64,000 nt of DNA from JAPLUA01 sp964625855. Lineage in GTDB: Bacteria; Verrucomicrobiota; Verrucomicrobiia; Limisphaerales; UBA8199. Of this stretch, positions 35,375-44,965 are shown piece after piece. Within the stretch, counting starts at the first letter, position 1; each line of letters begins with the position of its first letter. The notes beneath the pieces are model-generated. The model made no database searches, was not told the origin of the DNA, and saw only the letters and a list, made by a program, of their open reading frames with translations. The stretch is taken from the NCBI GenBank assembly GCA_964625855.1, contig CAZVFC010000006.1:124001-188000 (forward strand). Reading direction: 5' to 3'. A program made the translations under genes and the position numbers.

Positions 35375-36816
35375 GGCGCTTCCAGTTGTGGGTTGGGGTC
35401 CTGGCCGCGTTGACCCCGTTGTCCGCTGCCGGCGCGGCGGAGGCGCCGTCGGCAGCATTTAACATCCCCGGTCAAGCGCGCACGCGGAGCTGTGTGATGA
35501 TGGAGGGCGCCAGGGTGCCGCTGCGGTTCGCGGACGGCACGCCGACGGGATGGTTCGCCAGCGGCGACGATCCGAGCAAGCAAGGGGGAAACCACGCCGC
35601 ATGTCCGCCGGGCACAGTGGAGATGGACGTGCATGAGGTTCTCACTTCCGCCAACGGCATGAGACTCTATTTTCACCCCGGCGGCGGTCCCAGCCATTAC
35701 CGGGACTATGTGGAAAACGGGCAATACGGGCACGTCGCTTTGGAGGACCTCGTGTCGCCGCCCAAACCCCTCGGCGCCATCAATGGCAAGCCCGCGCCCC
35801 TCGCCGGCGTCCGGTACTTCATCACGCCCACCCGTTTCCCGCGCGACATGTGGTACAAGCCCAATGTTGCCAACGGCCGCAGCGGCTCGACCTACTACAC
35901 TTACGGCAATCCCGGCTACGACAAGACCGGCGGGCGCGGGGACTGGACTTACATTAACTGGAGCTGGGTGCAGAACGGGGGCGCGAAGTATCCCAAGAAC
36001 AGGTGCGGCGGCGGCGGGATGGTCCGCGCGCTGGGCAAACGCGATGCGATCTCCAGTGCCTGCCGCGTCGAGGCGATCATCGGCTATTCCTACGGCCCGG
36101 ATAATCAGGTCAATGGCCGCGTGACGGCTTTCTACGGCAGGACCTGCGCGGGACCGGGCGAGAAGGGCGCGGAAATCTACGGCTGGATGCCGCATTCGTA
36201 CCAGAAGAACGGCGAGCCGATCGTGCCCTGCGTGCGGCGGGCTGAAGTGAACGCGGCGATGGCCACCGCTCCGCCGCCGAGGAAGGACCGGCTCGAGCGA
36301 ATGGCCTGGAATCTGTTGAACCCGATGGAGCCGCACGCAACTTGGCGCCAGGCGCTGACCCAGGAGTATGAGGAGGAGCGCGAGGCAATGGCGCGGATGG
36401 AACTAATCACGGAATTGTCGCGGATGGATGACGCCCGGACGGTGAGCGCACTGCTCGAAATGCTCTCGGCGGAGAAGGAACCGCGCGTGCGAGAGCAGGT
36501 GATCCTGATCCTTGGGTTCCTGGCATCCACCCCTGGCCAGATCAGCCACCTCACCGCGGCAATGGCAAGCATCTATGGGCGGGCCGATGAGCGCGAGAGA
36601 CTGCGGATGCTGGACGTCATCTCGAACCTCCCGGCCGCGGAATCGGCGCAATGGGTAGCCTCGATGTGGAGGACGGCTGCCAGCGCGGTAGAACGGTCGG
36701 CGGCGGCGGATGCGGTGCTGAAACTGGCCCCGCGCATGACGGTGGATGTAGCGATCGTGCGCGCTGCGAAAGACCTGCGAGCGAAAGGCGTAACCACGCG
36801 CCCGGACCCGGAATAG
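35347..36816 (+). CDS. Secreted protein of unknown function with helical (HEAT-like) C-terminal part
   Basis: The frame opens at GTG 35347, overlapping the prepilin gene by 28 bp; a TTG at 35386 just before the hydrophobic stretch WVGVLAALTPLSAAGAAEA is an alternative. Either way an export signal is present. Residues ~45-300 are rich in Gly, Tyr and Trp (GVRYFITPTRFPRDMWYKPN; YGNPGYDKTGGRGDWTYINW) and hold several Cys (SCVMMEGARV, NRCGGGGMV), suggesting an extracellular beta domain. Residues ~330-480 are amphipathic helices in pairs (RTVSALLEMLSAEKEPRVRE), like HEAT repeats. I do not recognise a family. Confidence 0.6.
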   Translation: MEDHPRFHLGRFQLWVGVLAALTPLSAAGAAEAPSAAFNIPGQARTRSCVMMEGARVPLRFADGTPTGWFASGDDPSKQGGNHAACPPGTVEMDVHEVLTSANGMRLYFHPGGGPSHYRDYVENGQYGHVALEDLVSPPKPLGAINGKPAPLAGVRYFITPTRFPRDMWYKPNVANGRSGSTYYTYGNPGYDKTGGRGDWTYINWSWVQNGGAKYPKNRCGGGGMVRALGKRDAISSACRVEAIIGYSYGPDNQVNGRVTAFYGRTCAGPGEKGAEIYGWMPHSYQKNGEPIVPCVRRAEVNAAMATAPPPRKDRLERMAWNLLNPMEPHATWRQALTQEYEEEREAMARMELITELSRMDDARTVSALLEMLSAEKEPRVREQVILILGFLASTPGQISHLTAAMASIYGRADERERLRMLDVISNLPAAESAQWVASMWRTAASAVERSAAADAVLKLAPRMTVDVAIVRAAKDLRAKGVTTRPDPE

Positions 36817-36901
36817 CGTCCGCCGGCTGCGCCGAGCCCGCGATCCGACCATCGCCATCATTCGGAGCCTGGCCAGGGCCACCCGAGGGTTATGTACAAG
36901 A

Positions 36902-36978
36902 GATGCACACCGGATGCACCAGCGATGCACAAGCGTCAGACGGGTGTGCATCGCTGGTGCATCGCTGGTGCATCGCTG
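36902..36978. repeat. Intergenic 11-bp tandem repeats arranged as an inverted pair
   Basis: Three units of GATGCACMMSS type (36902-36934: GATGCACACCG, GATGCACCAGC, GATGCACAAGC) are followed by three exact copies of GTGCATCGCTG (36946-36978). The two blocks are reverse-complementary in part (16 bp perfect, 36915-36930 with 36946-36961), so a hairpin can form. The repeats lie in the 293-bp gap between genes ending at 36816 and starting at 37110. Confidence 0.8.
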
Positions 36979-37109
36979 GTGCACCGCCCGCAGCACCGAA
37001 GGAGAGGCTGATTTCCCACCTCGAACAGATTTTACAAGAGGGTGACAATTCGACGGGTGGGAATCCGTCAAACTGGGGCGAAGAATATCGAACAACACCG
37101 AAAACCGTT

Positions 37110-40100
37110 ATGAATACGACGATAGCAATTGCGCAGAAGAGTCTCCGCCCAAGTGGGGCTCGCAATCTCTTGCGAGGCGGGGTGCCATGGGCTGCGGCGG
37201 CGCGCGCGGAGCGCGCGCCCTGCCTGCCGGGGTTAGCCATCTGCCTGCTGGTCACAGCTCTTGCCCTGCAGATTTCACCCGCCCGCGCGGCGACCAACGA
37301 CCTGACTTCCACCCTCCAGCGCGGGCTGTTCGAGGAGCAAGCCAACCTGAACCTGGGCGCCGCCATCCAGGCCTACCAGGCCGTCGCCAGTCAATTCGAC
37401 AAGGACCGCAAGCTGGCCGCCACGGCGATCTTCCGCCTCGGTGAGTGCTACCGCAAACAGGGCAACACCAACGCCGCCGCGGGCCAGTATGAACGGATCC
37501 TGCGCGAATTCTTCGACCAGCCGACGCTCGTCACGCTCAGCCGCCAGACCCTTGTGACGATGGGGACCGCGCCGGCAGTTCCTGCCGCTCCCATCCTCTC
37601 GGACGCAGCGCGCCAGGAGCAGAAGCGCCTGCTGGAAGAAGAGATCGGACTGGTCCAGAAGCAGTTGGAGATGCAGAAAAGGCAGGTGGAGGCCGGGATC
37701 ATTCCCTCGGACGCCATCGTTCCGACCGAGCGCGATTTGCTCAAGTTGAAGCGGCAAGTGGCCGCCCTCGACGCTGGTGCACCCATCTCGATTGCGACAA
37801 TCGAGCCCACCGCCCCGGCCACTTCCACAGACGCCGACGAAGTGCGGCGCCTCCAAGCCCTGATCCAAGACAGTCCGGACCTGATCAACGCCCCGGACTC
37901 GAAGGGCGAAACGCTGCTCCAATCGGCCGCGGCGAAAGGCAACCTCGCCGTGGTGAAGCTGCTGCTGGACAACGGCGCGGCGGTGGATGGCCTGCAGCAA
38001 CCGGGGCTCACGGCGTTGCACTTTGCGGCCGGCAGCGGTCACAAAGCCATCGTTGATCTGCTGCTGGCCAAGGGCGCCAAGCCCGGAGGGCAGACCGGCG
38101 GTGGTGTCACCGCTCTGCACCTCGCCGCCCGAAAGGGTTACGAGTCGGTCGCCAAGGCGCTCCTGGCCGCCGGGGCGCCGGTGAATGCCAAGACCACGGC
38201 TGCTGAGACCCGCGACTATCCGAGCGCCGCTTTGCCGTACCGGCTAACCACCGCCGGCCAGACCCCGCTCCACCTGGCCGCGGCGGCCGGCTACGCCGGG
38301 CTGGTCGAATCGTTGCTCGCCAAAGGCGCGGAGGTCAACCTGGCGGACGAGGCCGGTCGGACGCCGCTGAGCTACGCGGTGGACAAGCATTACCTGCCGG
38401 TGGCGCAGCTCCTGGTGGCGGCCCATGCCAATCCGAATGCGGGCAGCTCGCACCTGCCTCTGACCTTGGCGGCCTTTTACGGCGACATGCCCGCCTTGAA
38501 GCTGCTCCTGGCCAATGGCGCCGACCCCAACCTCAGCACCAAATTGAGCGCGGACTACTATAATCGCGTCCACGGCTTGACTTCTATCGGTGGAAACGCG
38601 ACTGCGTTGACCGCTGCCGTCAGCCAGAAGCACCCGGACGCGGTCGCGGAACTGATCCGGGCCAAAGCCGACCCCAATGGCTCCACTGCCGATGGCTATC
38701 CGCTCATTTTCTCGGCCTTGTGGGATGCCCCAACGCTCAAGGCACTGCTGGAGGGCGGCGCCAACCCGAACCTTCTGGATCGGGAAGCCAACTCCCCGCT
38801 CCTGAGCGCGGTGATTAGGCAGGGGCAACAGCCCGCTGTCGAATTGCTCCTGGCCCACAAGGCTAATGTTAACGTCGGCCGAGCAGAGTACGGTTGGACG
38901 CCGCTCCACGAGGCGGCGAACCGTGGCAACAAGGCCATCGCGGAACTGCTACTGAAAGCCGGCGCGGACGTCAACGCCAAGGACCGGGGCGGGTGGACGC
39001 CGCTTCATCGTGCAGTGGATAACAAGCATTTGGAGGTGACCGAGTTCCTCCTGGCTAATCATGCCGATACGAATTCAAAGGACAGCAGCGGCGCAACGCC
39101 GCTTCATTATGCGGTCCGGGAGGGCACGCAGGATTTGGCTGAGCTGTTGCTGGCGAACAAGGCAGATCCCAATGAGCGCGACAACAAGGGTCGCACGCCA
39201 TTGGACCTGGCCAAAGCGCAACCAGCGCCGCCGGTTGGGCCAGGTGGAGCGCCTATTCCCCTTGGACGGGCTCTTCCAGTCCTGGCGCCTTCGGGGGGAG
39301 TGCCCTTAGCGCCCGCCGCCCCACAACCTGAGCGCAAGTCTGAAACGATGGCCGACCTGTTGCGCCGGCACGGCGCGCTGGATGACCTGCCTTACCTCGA
39401 CCGAATCGGGGTACGGCGCAGCGCGGTGGGTTTTTCCGAGACCAAACTTGTGAAGGGCGCTAACGACTGGAGCCAGTTTACGCTCCTGGAACTGATTGCC
39501 ATACAATACGACCTGCTGGGGGCTGCACCGGATTCGCGAGCGGGTTCCTCGGGAGGCGCGAGCAGGTTTTTCAGTGGTATGCGCTTGTCGTTTCCTGATT
39601 TGGCGCACCTGCACATTAGCCGACCGGCGGCCGATCTGAGGAGCTGGCACGACCAAGTGGTGGATCTCACGCCGGTCGTGGCCTCCGGCGATTGCGCCAA
39701 AGACGTGCCCCTGCGCTGGGGGGATGTGGTTGAGATCCCCGAAGCCGACCACCCGCTCAATGAGCAATGGACAGGGTTTTCGACGGCGGAACTGGCGAAT
39801 CTGAAGAAGTGCCTCACGCGGAAGGTCGAGATCGTTGTCAAAGGCCAGACCACCGCCATTACCTTGGCCCCGGGGATAACTGGTCTCGAGGGCGGTCCCG
39901 AAGGCTCAAACCCGATCCTCCCTCAAGGCCGACGGGGCGAGGTACGATACGAGCCCGTCATCTGGCACTCGACGCCTTTTTGGCTCAAGCCGGTCCTGCT
40001 CCAGTCCAAGCTGGTGCTGGTCTCCTCGGACCTCGCCCGGGTGAAGGTCATCCGGCACGACCCGGCCACGGGCCAGCCGCGCGAGTGGGTGGTGGATTGC

Positions 40101-41675
40101 TCGGAGGCAAGCCCGGCGCCGGATTTCTGGCTTAAGGACGGCGACCGGATTGAAGTGCCGGAGAAGACTTATTCATCCGCCGCAGGACAGGCGGAAGCAC
40201 CACCGCCAGGCTCGCCCAGGGGCGTGGCGGTTCCCGCCCGGACCTTGCGTTTGCCGGGGGCCGCCCCCGGCCAGGTTGCGGCGCCGCCTAACTACCTGCG
40301 GAGCGCTGGGCCGCCGCAGCCCGTTGCCATTGACCCGGCGACGGGCCTGCCAGCACGCCAGACCGAGGCGGAGGTCGCGCAGAGGCCGGCGGACGTGGTT
40401 GAGCCAGTTCCCCCAGCCGAGACGCCGGAGCGGGGTGAAGGACAATACCTGATTGACGGCGCCCGGTGGTATTCGCCCAAGGCCGACGATCCGAGGTTGC
40501 TGAATGCGGGTTATCGCAAAGACCGCACAGCCAAGACCCGACGGGCCGAGTTCTGGGAGCGGCGCGCGACGCCGGAGCTGAGCGGGCGTTCGACCACCGC
40601 CGTCTGGACCGGGACCGACATGGTGGTGTTCGGTGGTGAGGGCATGGGGACGAGTTTCGACGACGGCGCGCGCTATTGCCTGGCCGAGAATACGTGGGCC
40701 ATGCTGCCGGAGAAAGGCGCGCCCTCCTCGCGGACGGGGCATGCGATGGTCTGGACGGGTAAAGAAGTGATTGTCTGGGGCGGCTTCGGCGGAATGTGGG
40801 GCAACGATACGATCCATAATGATGGCGCCCGCTATAACCCCTCCGCCGATACCTGGAGGCCGGTTTCCACCCGGAACGCGCCCGCCGCTCGCTTCGATTT
40901 CTCGGCGCTGTGGACGGGTCGCGAGATGCTGGTGTGGGGCGGCTACACGGATTCCCAGAGCCGCTACCAGGGCGCCCATGCCGATGCCTATCTCAATACT
41001 GGCGGCCGCTACGATCCTTCCAGCGATTCCTGGAAGCCGATTGCGACTAAAGGCGCCCCTTCCCGCCGCTCCTTCAACAGCGCGGTCTGGACCGGCAAAG
41101 AAATGATCGCATGGGGCGGCGCCAACACCGGCAAAGTCCTCGCCGATGGCGCCCGCTACAACCCGACGAAGGATTCCTGGAAGCCCGTTAGCGCCGACGG
41201 CGCGCCGAGCCCGCGCGCGGGCCATGTTGCCGTCTGGACGGGCAAGGAGATGGTCGTCTGGGGCGGCAGCACGCGCGAGCCCAGCGCGCCGTCGGACTAC
41301 CTCGAGACCGGCGCGCGCTATGATCCGGAGACGGACACCTGGAGGCCGATATCAACGATTGGCGCGCCGAAAGGGAGAGTTTCCGCCAGCGCGGTCTGGA
41401 CCGGGACCGAGATGGTCTTCTGGGGCGGGGTCAACGACGCCCAGGCCCGACAGCAGGGTGAAGGTGGCCGCTTCGTCGGCACCGGCGCCCGTTACAATCC
41501 TTCTACCGATACCTGGACCGAGATCACCACGACCGGCGCACCCTCGCCACGCCTGACCGGGGTCGTCTGGGCCGGCGAGGGCCTGCTGACCTTCGGCGGC
41601 TACAACGGACGGCACCTGGACGAGACATGTTATTACGCGCCCCAACGGGTGCTCCACCCGTATGCGAGGCAGTGA
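37110..41675 (+). CDS. Secreted TPR-ankyrin-kelch repeat protein
   Basis: I place the start at ATG 37110, because upstream in-frame DNA consists of intergenic repeats. A long basic N-terminus with a hydrophobic segment (GLAICLLVTALALQISPARA) acts as signal. Then come a TPR-like stretch (about 75-145), a short coiled-coil (165-215) and many ankyrin repeats (about 240-755; for example GWTPLHEAANRGNKAIAELL). A region with LRWGDVVEIPEADHP and LKDGDRIEVPEK resembles SLBB-type polysaccharide-export proteins, and seven kelch motifs (about 1157-1510; AVWTGKEMIAWGG, GARYNPTKDSWKPVS) make a complete propeller. Role unknown; all modules are protein-protein interaction folds. Its 1521 residues end 18 bp from nagB, which converges. 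Confidence 0.8.
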   Translation: MNTTIAIAQKSLRPSGARNLLRGGVPWAAAARAERAPCLPGLAICLLVTALALQISPARAATNDLTSTLQRGLFEEQANLNLGAAIQAYQAVASQFDKDRKLAATAIFRLGECYRKQGNTNAAAGQYERILREFFDQPTLVTLSRQTLVTMGTAPAVPAAPILSDAARQEQKRLLEEEIGLVQKQLEMQKRQVEAGIIPSDAIVPTERDLLKLKRQVAALDAGAPISIATIEPTAPATSTDADEVRRLQALIQDSPDLINAPDSKGETLLQSAAAKGNLAVVKLLLDNGAAVDGLQQPGLTALHFAAGSGHKAIVDLLLAKGAKPGGQTGGGVTALHLAARKGYESVAKALLAAGAPVNAKTTAAETRDYPSAALPYRLTTAGQTPLHLAAAAGYAGLVESLLAKGAEVNLADEAGRTPLSYAVDKHYLPVAQLLVAAHANPNAGSSHLPLTLAAFYGDMPALKLLLANGADPNLSTKLSADYYNRVHGLTSIGGNATALTAAVSQKHPDAVAELIRAKADPNGSTADGYPLIFSALWDAPTLKALLEGGANPNLLDREANSPLLSAVIRQGQQPAVELLLAHKANVNVGRAEYGWTPLHEAANRGNKAIAELLLKAGADVNAKDRGGWTPLHRAVDNKHLEVTEFLLANHADTNSKDSSGATPLHYAVREGTQDLAELLLANKADPNERDNKGRTPLDLAKAQPAPPVGPGGAPIPLGRALPVLAPSGGVPLAPAAPQPERKSETMADLLRRHGALDDLPYLDRIGVRRSAVGFSETKLVKGANDWSQFTLLELIAIQYDLLGAAPDSRAGSSGGASRFFSGMRLSFPDLAHLHISRPAADLRSWHDQVVDLTPVVASGDCAKDVPLRWGDVVEIPEADHPLNEQWTGFSTAELANLKKCLTRKVEIVVKGQTTAITLAPGITGLEGGPEGSNPILPQGRRGEVRYEPVIWHSTPFWLKPVLLQSKLVLVSSDLARVKVIRHDPATGQPREWVVDCSEASPAPDFWLKDGDRIEVPEKTYSSAAGQAEAPPPGSPRGVAVPARTLRLPGAAPGQVAAPPNYLRSAGPPQPVAIDPATGLPARQTEAEVAQRPADVVEPVPPAETPERGEGQYLIDGARWYSPKADDPRLLNAGYRKDRTAKTRRAEFWERRATPELSGRSTTAVWTGTDMVVFGGEGMGTSFDDGARYCLAENTWAMLPEKGAPSSRTGHAMVWTGKEVIVWGGFGGMWGNDTIHNDGARYNPSADTWRPVSTRNAPAARFDFSALWTGREMLVWGGYTDSQSRYQGAHADAYLNTGGRYDPSSDSWKPIATKGAPSRRSFNSAVWTGKEMIAWGGANTGKVLADGARYNPTKDSWKPVSADGAPSPRAGHVAVWTGKEMVVWGGSTREPSAPSDYLETGARYDPETDTWRPISTIGAPKGRVSASAVWTGTEMVFWGGVNDAQARQQGEGGRFVGTGARYNPSTDTWTEITTTGAPSPRLTGVVWAGEGLLTFGGYNGRHLDETCYYAPQRVLHPYARQ

Positions 41676-41693
41676 AACCGCTACCGCCCTCCG

Positions 41694-42479
41694 TCAGCGC
41701 AGCTTGTCCCACTCCGGCTCGTTGTCGAAGATCCAGCGGTAGTAATCCTTCTCAGCCAGATTCGTAGCGGCTTCCTCGTCCACGATCACGGTCGCGCGCG
41801 CATGGAGCTGGAGGGCGCTGGCGGAGATCATGCTGGTGATGGGGCCTTCGACCGCCTGCGCGATGACTTTGGCTTTGGATTGGCCGGTGGCGAGCAGGAG
41901 GCAGCGGCGGCATTCGAGAATTGTGCCCACCCCCATGGTAATGGCACGGTGGGGCATCTTATCCACCCCGCCGAATCCCGCGACGTTCTGATGGAGGGTG
42001 GTGGGGGTCAGAGCCTTGACCCGGGTGCGGGAACGGAGGGCGGAGAGGGGTTCGTTAAATCCGATGTGGCCGGCCTTGCCGATGCCGAGGAGTTGCAGGT
42101 CAATGCCCCCGAAACGCTTGATGGTTGCCTCGTACCGGCAGCATTCCTCGTCCAGGTCCTCCGCCAGGCCGTTGGGCAGGTGCGTGTTCCGCGGATCAAT
42201 GTTCACATGACTGAACAGGTGGTGGTTCATGTAGTAGCGGTAGGAGTTCGGGTCCGACGGGAACAAGGCGACGTACTCGTCGAGGTTGAACGTGCGGCAG
42301 AGCGAGAAGTCCAGCTTCTCCGTCTGATGCATGCGGACCAGGTGGCGATAGACGCGTTCCATGGTCTTGCCGGTGGCCAGGCCCAGCACGAGGTGGGGGT
42401 TGGTGCGCAGCTCGCGGGCGATGATCCGGGCGGTCAAGCCGGCGGCAGCTTCGTCATTCGGTTGTATGATGACTTCCAT
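41694..42479 (-). CDS. nagB: Glucosamine-6-phosphate deaminase
   Basis: Starting at ATG 42479 (MEVIIQPNDEAAAGL) the 261-residue protein matches NagB in length and motifs: VLGLATGKTMERVYRHLV (phosphate loop), RTFNLDEYVALFPSDPNSYR (catalytic Asp region), LLGIGKAGHIGFNEP, and HRAITMGVGTILECRRCLLL. It converts glucosamine 6-phosphate to fructose 6-phosphate and ammonia in amino-sugar breakdown. No nagA or transporter is adjacent. The upstream in-frame extension to 42611 lacks conserved sequence. Confidence 0.92.
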   Translation of the reverse strand: MEVIIQPNDEAAAGLTARIIARELRTNPHLVLGLATGKTMERVYRHLVRMHQTEKLDFSLCRTFNLDEYVALFPSDPNSYRYYMNHHLFSHVNIDPRNTHLPNGLAEDLDEECCRYEATIKRFGGIDLQLLGIGKAGHIGFNEPLSALRSRTRVKALTPTTLHQNVAGFGGVDKMPHRAITMGVGTILECRRCLLLATGQSKAKVIAQAVEGPITSMISASALQLHARATVIVDEEAATNLAEKDYYRWIFDNEPEWDKLR

Positions 42480-42607
42480 CGGCGAGATACTGACAAAGAA
42501 AGGGGCAGGAGGGCACGCAGAAAAGCGAGGTTCCGGGGCGGAAGCCACGAGTGATTCATGCTCACGATTACAGACCGGGATTCTTTGACTATGATCTGAC
42601 GTGAGAT

Positions 42608-42928
42608 TCATTCCCCGCAGGTCGAGGTTGCGGGTTGTCGGGCGTCCGGGACCAGGGAGCTGAGCACACAGGGAGATTCCTCCGCCAGGCGCCGCTTTCT
42701 GATAAAGGCATCCGCCCCGTGCTGGAGGCTGGCCGCTTGGCAGGTCGGGCTGTCATAGCCCAACGTGATGATCGAGCGCATCGCCGGAAACTGGTGACCG
42801 AGCTGCAGGACCAGTTGCAGGCCATTATAAGAGCTCCTCGCGCTCCGAATGGCTTGACTCAACAACGGAAGGTGAACCTGGCAGCCCGCTCGAAGACCTC
42901 GTGATTCGTAGCAGCCGAGGTAACCCAC
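42608..42928 (-). pseudogene. Degenerate response-regulator receiver fragment
   Basis: The middle of the frame (GLQLVLQLGHQFPAMRSIIT, then LGYDSPTCQAASLQHGADAF and IRKRRLAEE) follows the second half of a receiver domain: the helix after the phospho-site, the strand with the switch residue, GADAF and the conserved Lys. The N-terminal half with the acidic pocket is absent, and the place expected for the phospho-accepting Asp reads RSARSSYNG. I therefore read it as a decayed regulator rather than a working gene. Confidence 0.4.
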
Positions 42929-42959
42929 AGTCTTCGAGAAGAGCTCTTGCAGGAGAGTA

Positions 42960-43085
42960 GTGAACTAAACAAGTTATGAATTGTATATTATTAGTAGTCC
43001 AATTAAAACAGCATGAAATACTTAGTATTGATGAAATAATACATAATAGGATTGATTTGCAGTTCTTTCATGCTATTGTGCTCCT
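42960..43085. promoter_or_regulatory. AT-rich segment upstream of the aspartoacylase-family/cys genes
   Basis: About 125 bp of markedly AT-rich DNA stands out in otherwise GC-rich surroundings. It includes an inverted repeat AGCATGAAA/TTTCATGCT and several TATAAT-like words (TACATAATAG). It probably holds the promoter of the gene at 43086 and perhaps of the whole sulfate cluster, but I cannot fix -35/-10 boxes. Confidence 0.4.
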
Positions 43086-43919
43086 GTGTTAAACGAAAAT
43101 GCACTTGTAATGGATACTGTAAGCACAAGGAGGCCTGTGCGAGGCAGACGCTCGCTCACTGAGGTCTTGGCGCCAATCGAACAGATCGCGGCCGCATCAC
43201 CGAGTCTGATTGCGAGTCACGGTGCGAGCTTCGAGTGCGGCGGCGAGAGCTACGAGTTGCCACGATACCTTTACTTGGGCCCGAAGGGGGGCGACGATAC
43301 GCTCCGGATTGGGGTGTTCGCGGGCGTGCACGGGGATGAACCGGAAGGCGTGCATGCCTTGATCCGGTTTCTGACCGCGCTGGAACGCGAGCCGGAGTTA
43401 GCCAGGGGCTATTGCCTGTTCATCTACCCGGTCTGCAATCCGACCGGGTTCGAGGACCGGACGCGCCATGCGCGCAGCGGCAAGGACCTGAATCGGGAGT
43501 TCTGGCGCGAATCACGCGAGCCGGAGGTGCGGCTGCTGGAGTCCGAATTAGTGGCGCATTGCTTCCACGGGATCATCTCCTTGCATACGGACGACACGAG
43601 CCACGGGTTTTATGGCTACGCCCACGGGGCGACGCTCACGCAGAATCTCATCGAGCCCGCCCTCAAGGCAGCCGAGGAATTTCTGCCACGCAACGGGAAC
43701 GACACCATTGACGGCTTCCGGGCCTGCAACGGAGTCATTCGCCAAGGCCACCCGGGCTTGCTGAGTGCGCCTCCAACCGTGCAGCCGCGGCCCTTCGAGA
43801 TCATCCTGGAAACGCCCCAGACCCCGTCGAACTTTCTCAAGGAAGCCGCGTTCGTAGCCGCGCTGCGCATGATTCTGGCGCGCTACCGCGAACTCCTGGC
43901 TTATGCCCCGAACCTGTAA
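43086..43919 (+). CDS. Succinylglutamate desuccinylase/aspartoacylase-family (M14-like) zinc hydrolase
   Basis: The 277-residue product has the family zinc site: His and Glu in GVFAGVHGDEPEGVHAL, a substrate-binding segment CNPTGFEDRTRHARSGKDLN with the conserved Arg/Asn, and a further His in GIISLHTDDTSHG. The C-terminal part (PRPFEIILETPQTP) carries the Glu expected to be catalytic. It starts with GTG at 43086; ATG 43110 is an alternative. It lies 39 bp before cysK and may be co-transcribed with it. Family members remove acyl groups from amino acids or act on cell-wall peptides; the substrate here is unknown. Confidence 0.8.
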   Translation: MLNENALVMDTVSTRRPVRGRRSLTEVLAPIEQIAAASPSLIASHGASFECGGESYELPRYLYLGPKGGDDTLRIGVFAGVHGDEPEGVHALIRFLTALEREPELARGYCLFIYPVCNPTGFEDRTRHARSGKDLNREFWRESREPEVRLLESELVAHCFHGIISLHTDDTSHGFYGYAHGATLTQNLIEPALKAAEEFLPRNGNDTIDGFRACNGVIRQGHPGLLSAPPTVQPRPFEIILETPQTPSNFLKEAAFVAALRMILARYRELLAYAPNL

Positions 43920-43958
43920 CGACAGATTAGAACTGATCAACAAAGAAAGGACCGAGTT

Positions 43959-44921
43959 ATGGCAGTATATCCCAATGTAGTTAGCACGGTGGGGCGAACC
44001 CCACTGATTAAACTCAATCGCGTCACGAACGGCGCTGTCGCGACCATCGCACTCAAAGGCGAGTTCTTTAACCCACTGGGCAGCGTGAAGGACCGGATCG
44101 GCTACGCGATGATTAACGCCGCCGAGCGCGACGGCATCCTCACGCACAGGTCCACTATTATCGAGCCGACCTCGGGCAACACGGGGATCGCGCTGGCGTT
44201 CGTGGCCGCCGCCAAAGGTTACAAGCTCATCCTGACGATGCCCGAGAGCATGAGCCAGGAGCGGCGCACCCTGCTGGCGCTGCTGGGAGCCAAGCTCGTG
44301 CTCACGCCCGCCGCTGAAGGCATGAAAGGCGCCATTAGACGGGCCGAGGAATTGAAGAACGAAATCCCGGATTCCTGGATTCCGCAGCAGTTCGAGAACC
44401 CTGCCAATCCGGAAGTCCATCGCCAGACCACCGCGGAGGAAATCTGGACGGACACCGATGGGAAGGCTGACATCATCGTTTCGGCGGTCGGCACCGGCGG
44501 CACGATCACAGGCGTCAGCGAGGTCATCAAGTCGCGCAAGAAGTCTTTTCGGGCCATTGCGGTCGAGCCGAAGGACTCACCGGTCATCACGCAAACACGC
44601 AACGGCGAGCCGCTCAAGCCGGGGCCGCACAAGATTCAAGGCGCGGGGGCTGGTTTTATCCCAAAGAACCTCAACCTGCAAATCGTGGACGAGGTCGTTA
44701 CCGTCAGTAACGAGGATTCGTTCGCAACCGCCCGCCGGCTGGCGTTGGAGGAAGGCATTCTGGCGGGCATCTCGACGGGTGCAAACGTATGGGCGGCGCT
44801 CCAGGTGGCGAAGCGGCCCGAGAACCAGGGCAAGTTGATTGTCACGATTGGCTGCAGCACCGGCGAGCGCTACCTGAGCACGCCGCTGGCCGATGAAGCC
44901 CGAAAGCAGGTGCAGACTTAA
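43959..44921 (+). CDS. cysK: Cysteine synthase A (O-acetylserine sulfhydrylase)
   Basis: This PLP enzyme makes cysteine from O-acetylserine and sulfide. The 320 residues show GRTPLIKLN near the start, the PLP Lys in NPLGSVKDRIGYAMI, the substrate loop EPTSGNTGIALAFVAA, and the phosphate loop VSAVGTGGTITGVSE. Length and motifs fit the family. The gene stands at the head of the sulfate assimilation cluster, 44 bp before cysI, so the sulfide made by the downstream enzymes is used by its product. Confidence 0.93.
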   Translation: MAVYPNVVSTVGRTPLIKLNRVTNGAVATIALKGEFFNPLGSVKDRIGYAMINAAERDGILTHRSTIIEPTSGNTGIALAFVAAAKGYKLILTMPESMSQERRTLLALLGAKLVLTPAAEGMKGAIRRAEELKNEIPDSWIPQQFENPANPEVHRQTTAEEIWTDTDGKADIIVSAVGTGGTITGVSEVIKSRKKSFRAIAVEPKDSPVITQTRNGEPLKPGPHKIQGAGAGFIPKNLNLQIVDEVVTVSNEDSFATARRLALEEGILAGISTGANVWAALQVAKRPENQGKLIVTIGCSTGERYLSTPLADEARKQVQT

Positions 44922-44965
44922 TACGGAGGCGCGGAACGATTGCGAGATCTAGCCGCAGATGAGCG

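Noticed and set aside
36902..36978. CRISPR array
   Set aside because: The repeats are 11 bp with no unique spacers, and no cas genes are in the window.
36651..37109. Upstream in-frame extension of the ankyrin-kelch gene
   Set aside because: It would translate the 3' end of the previous gene and the 11-bp intergenic repeats; ATG 37110 leads directly to the signal sequence.
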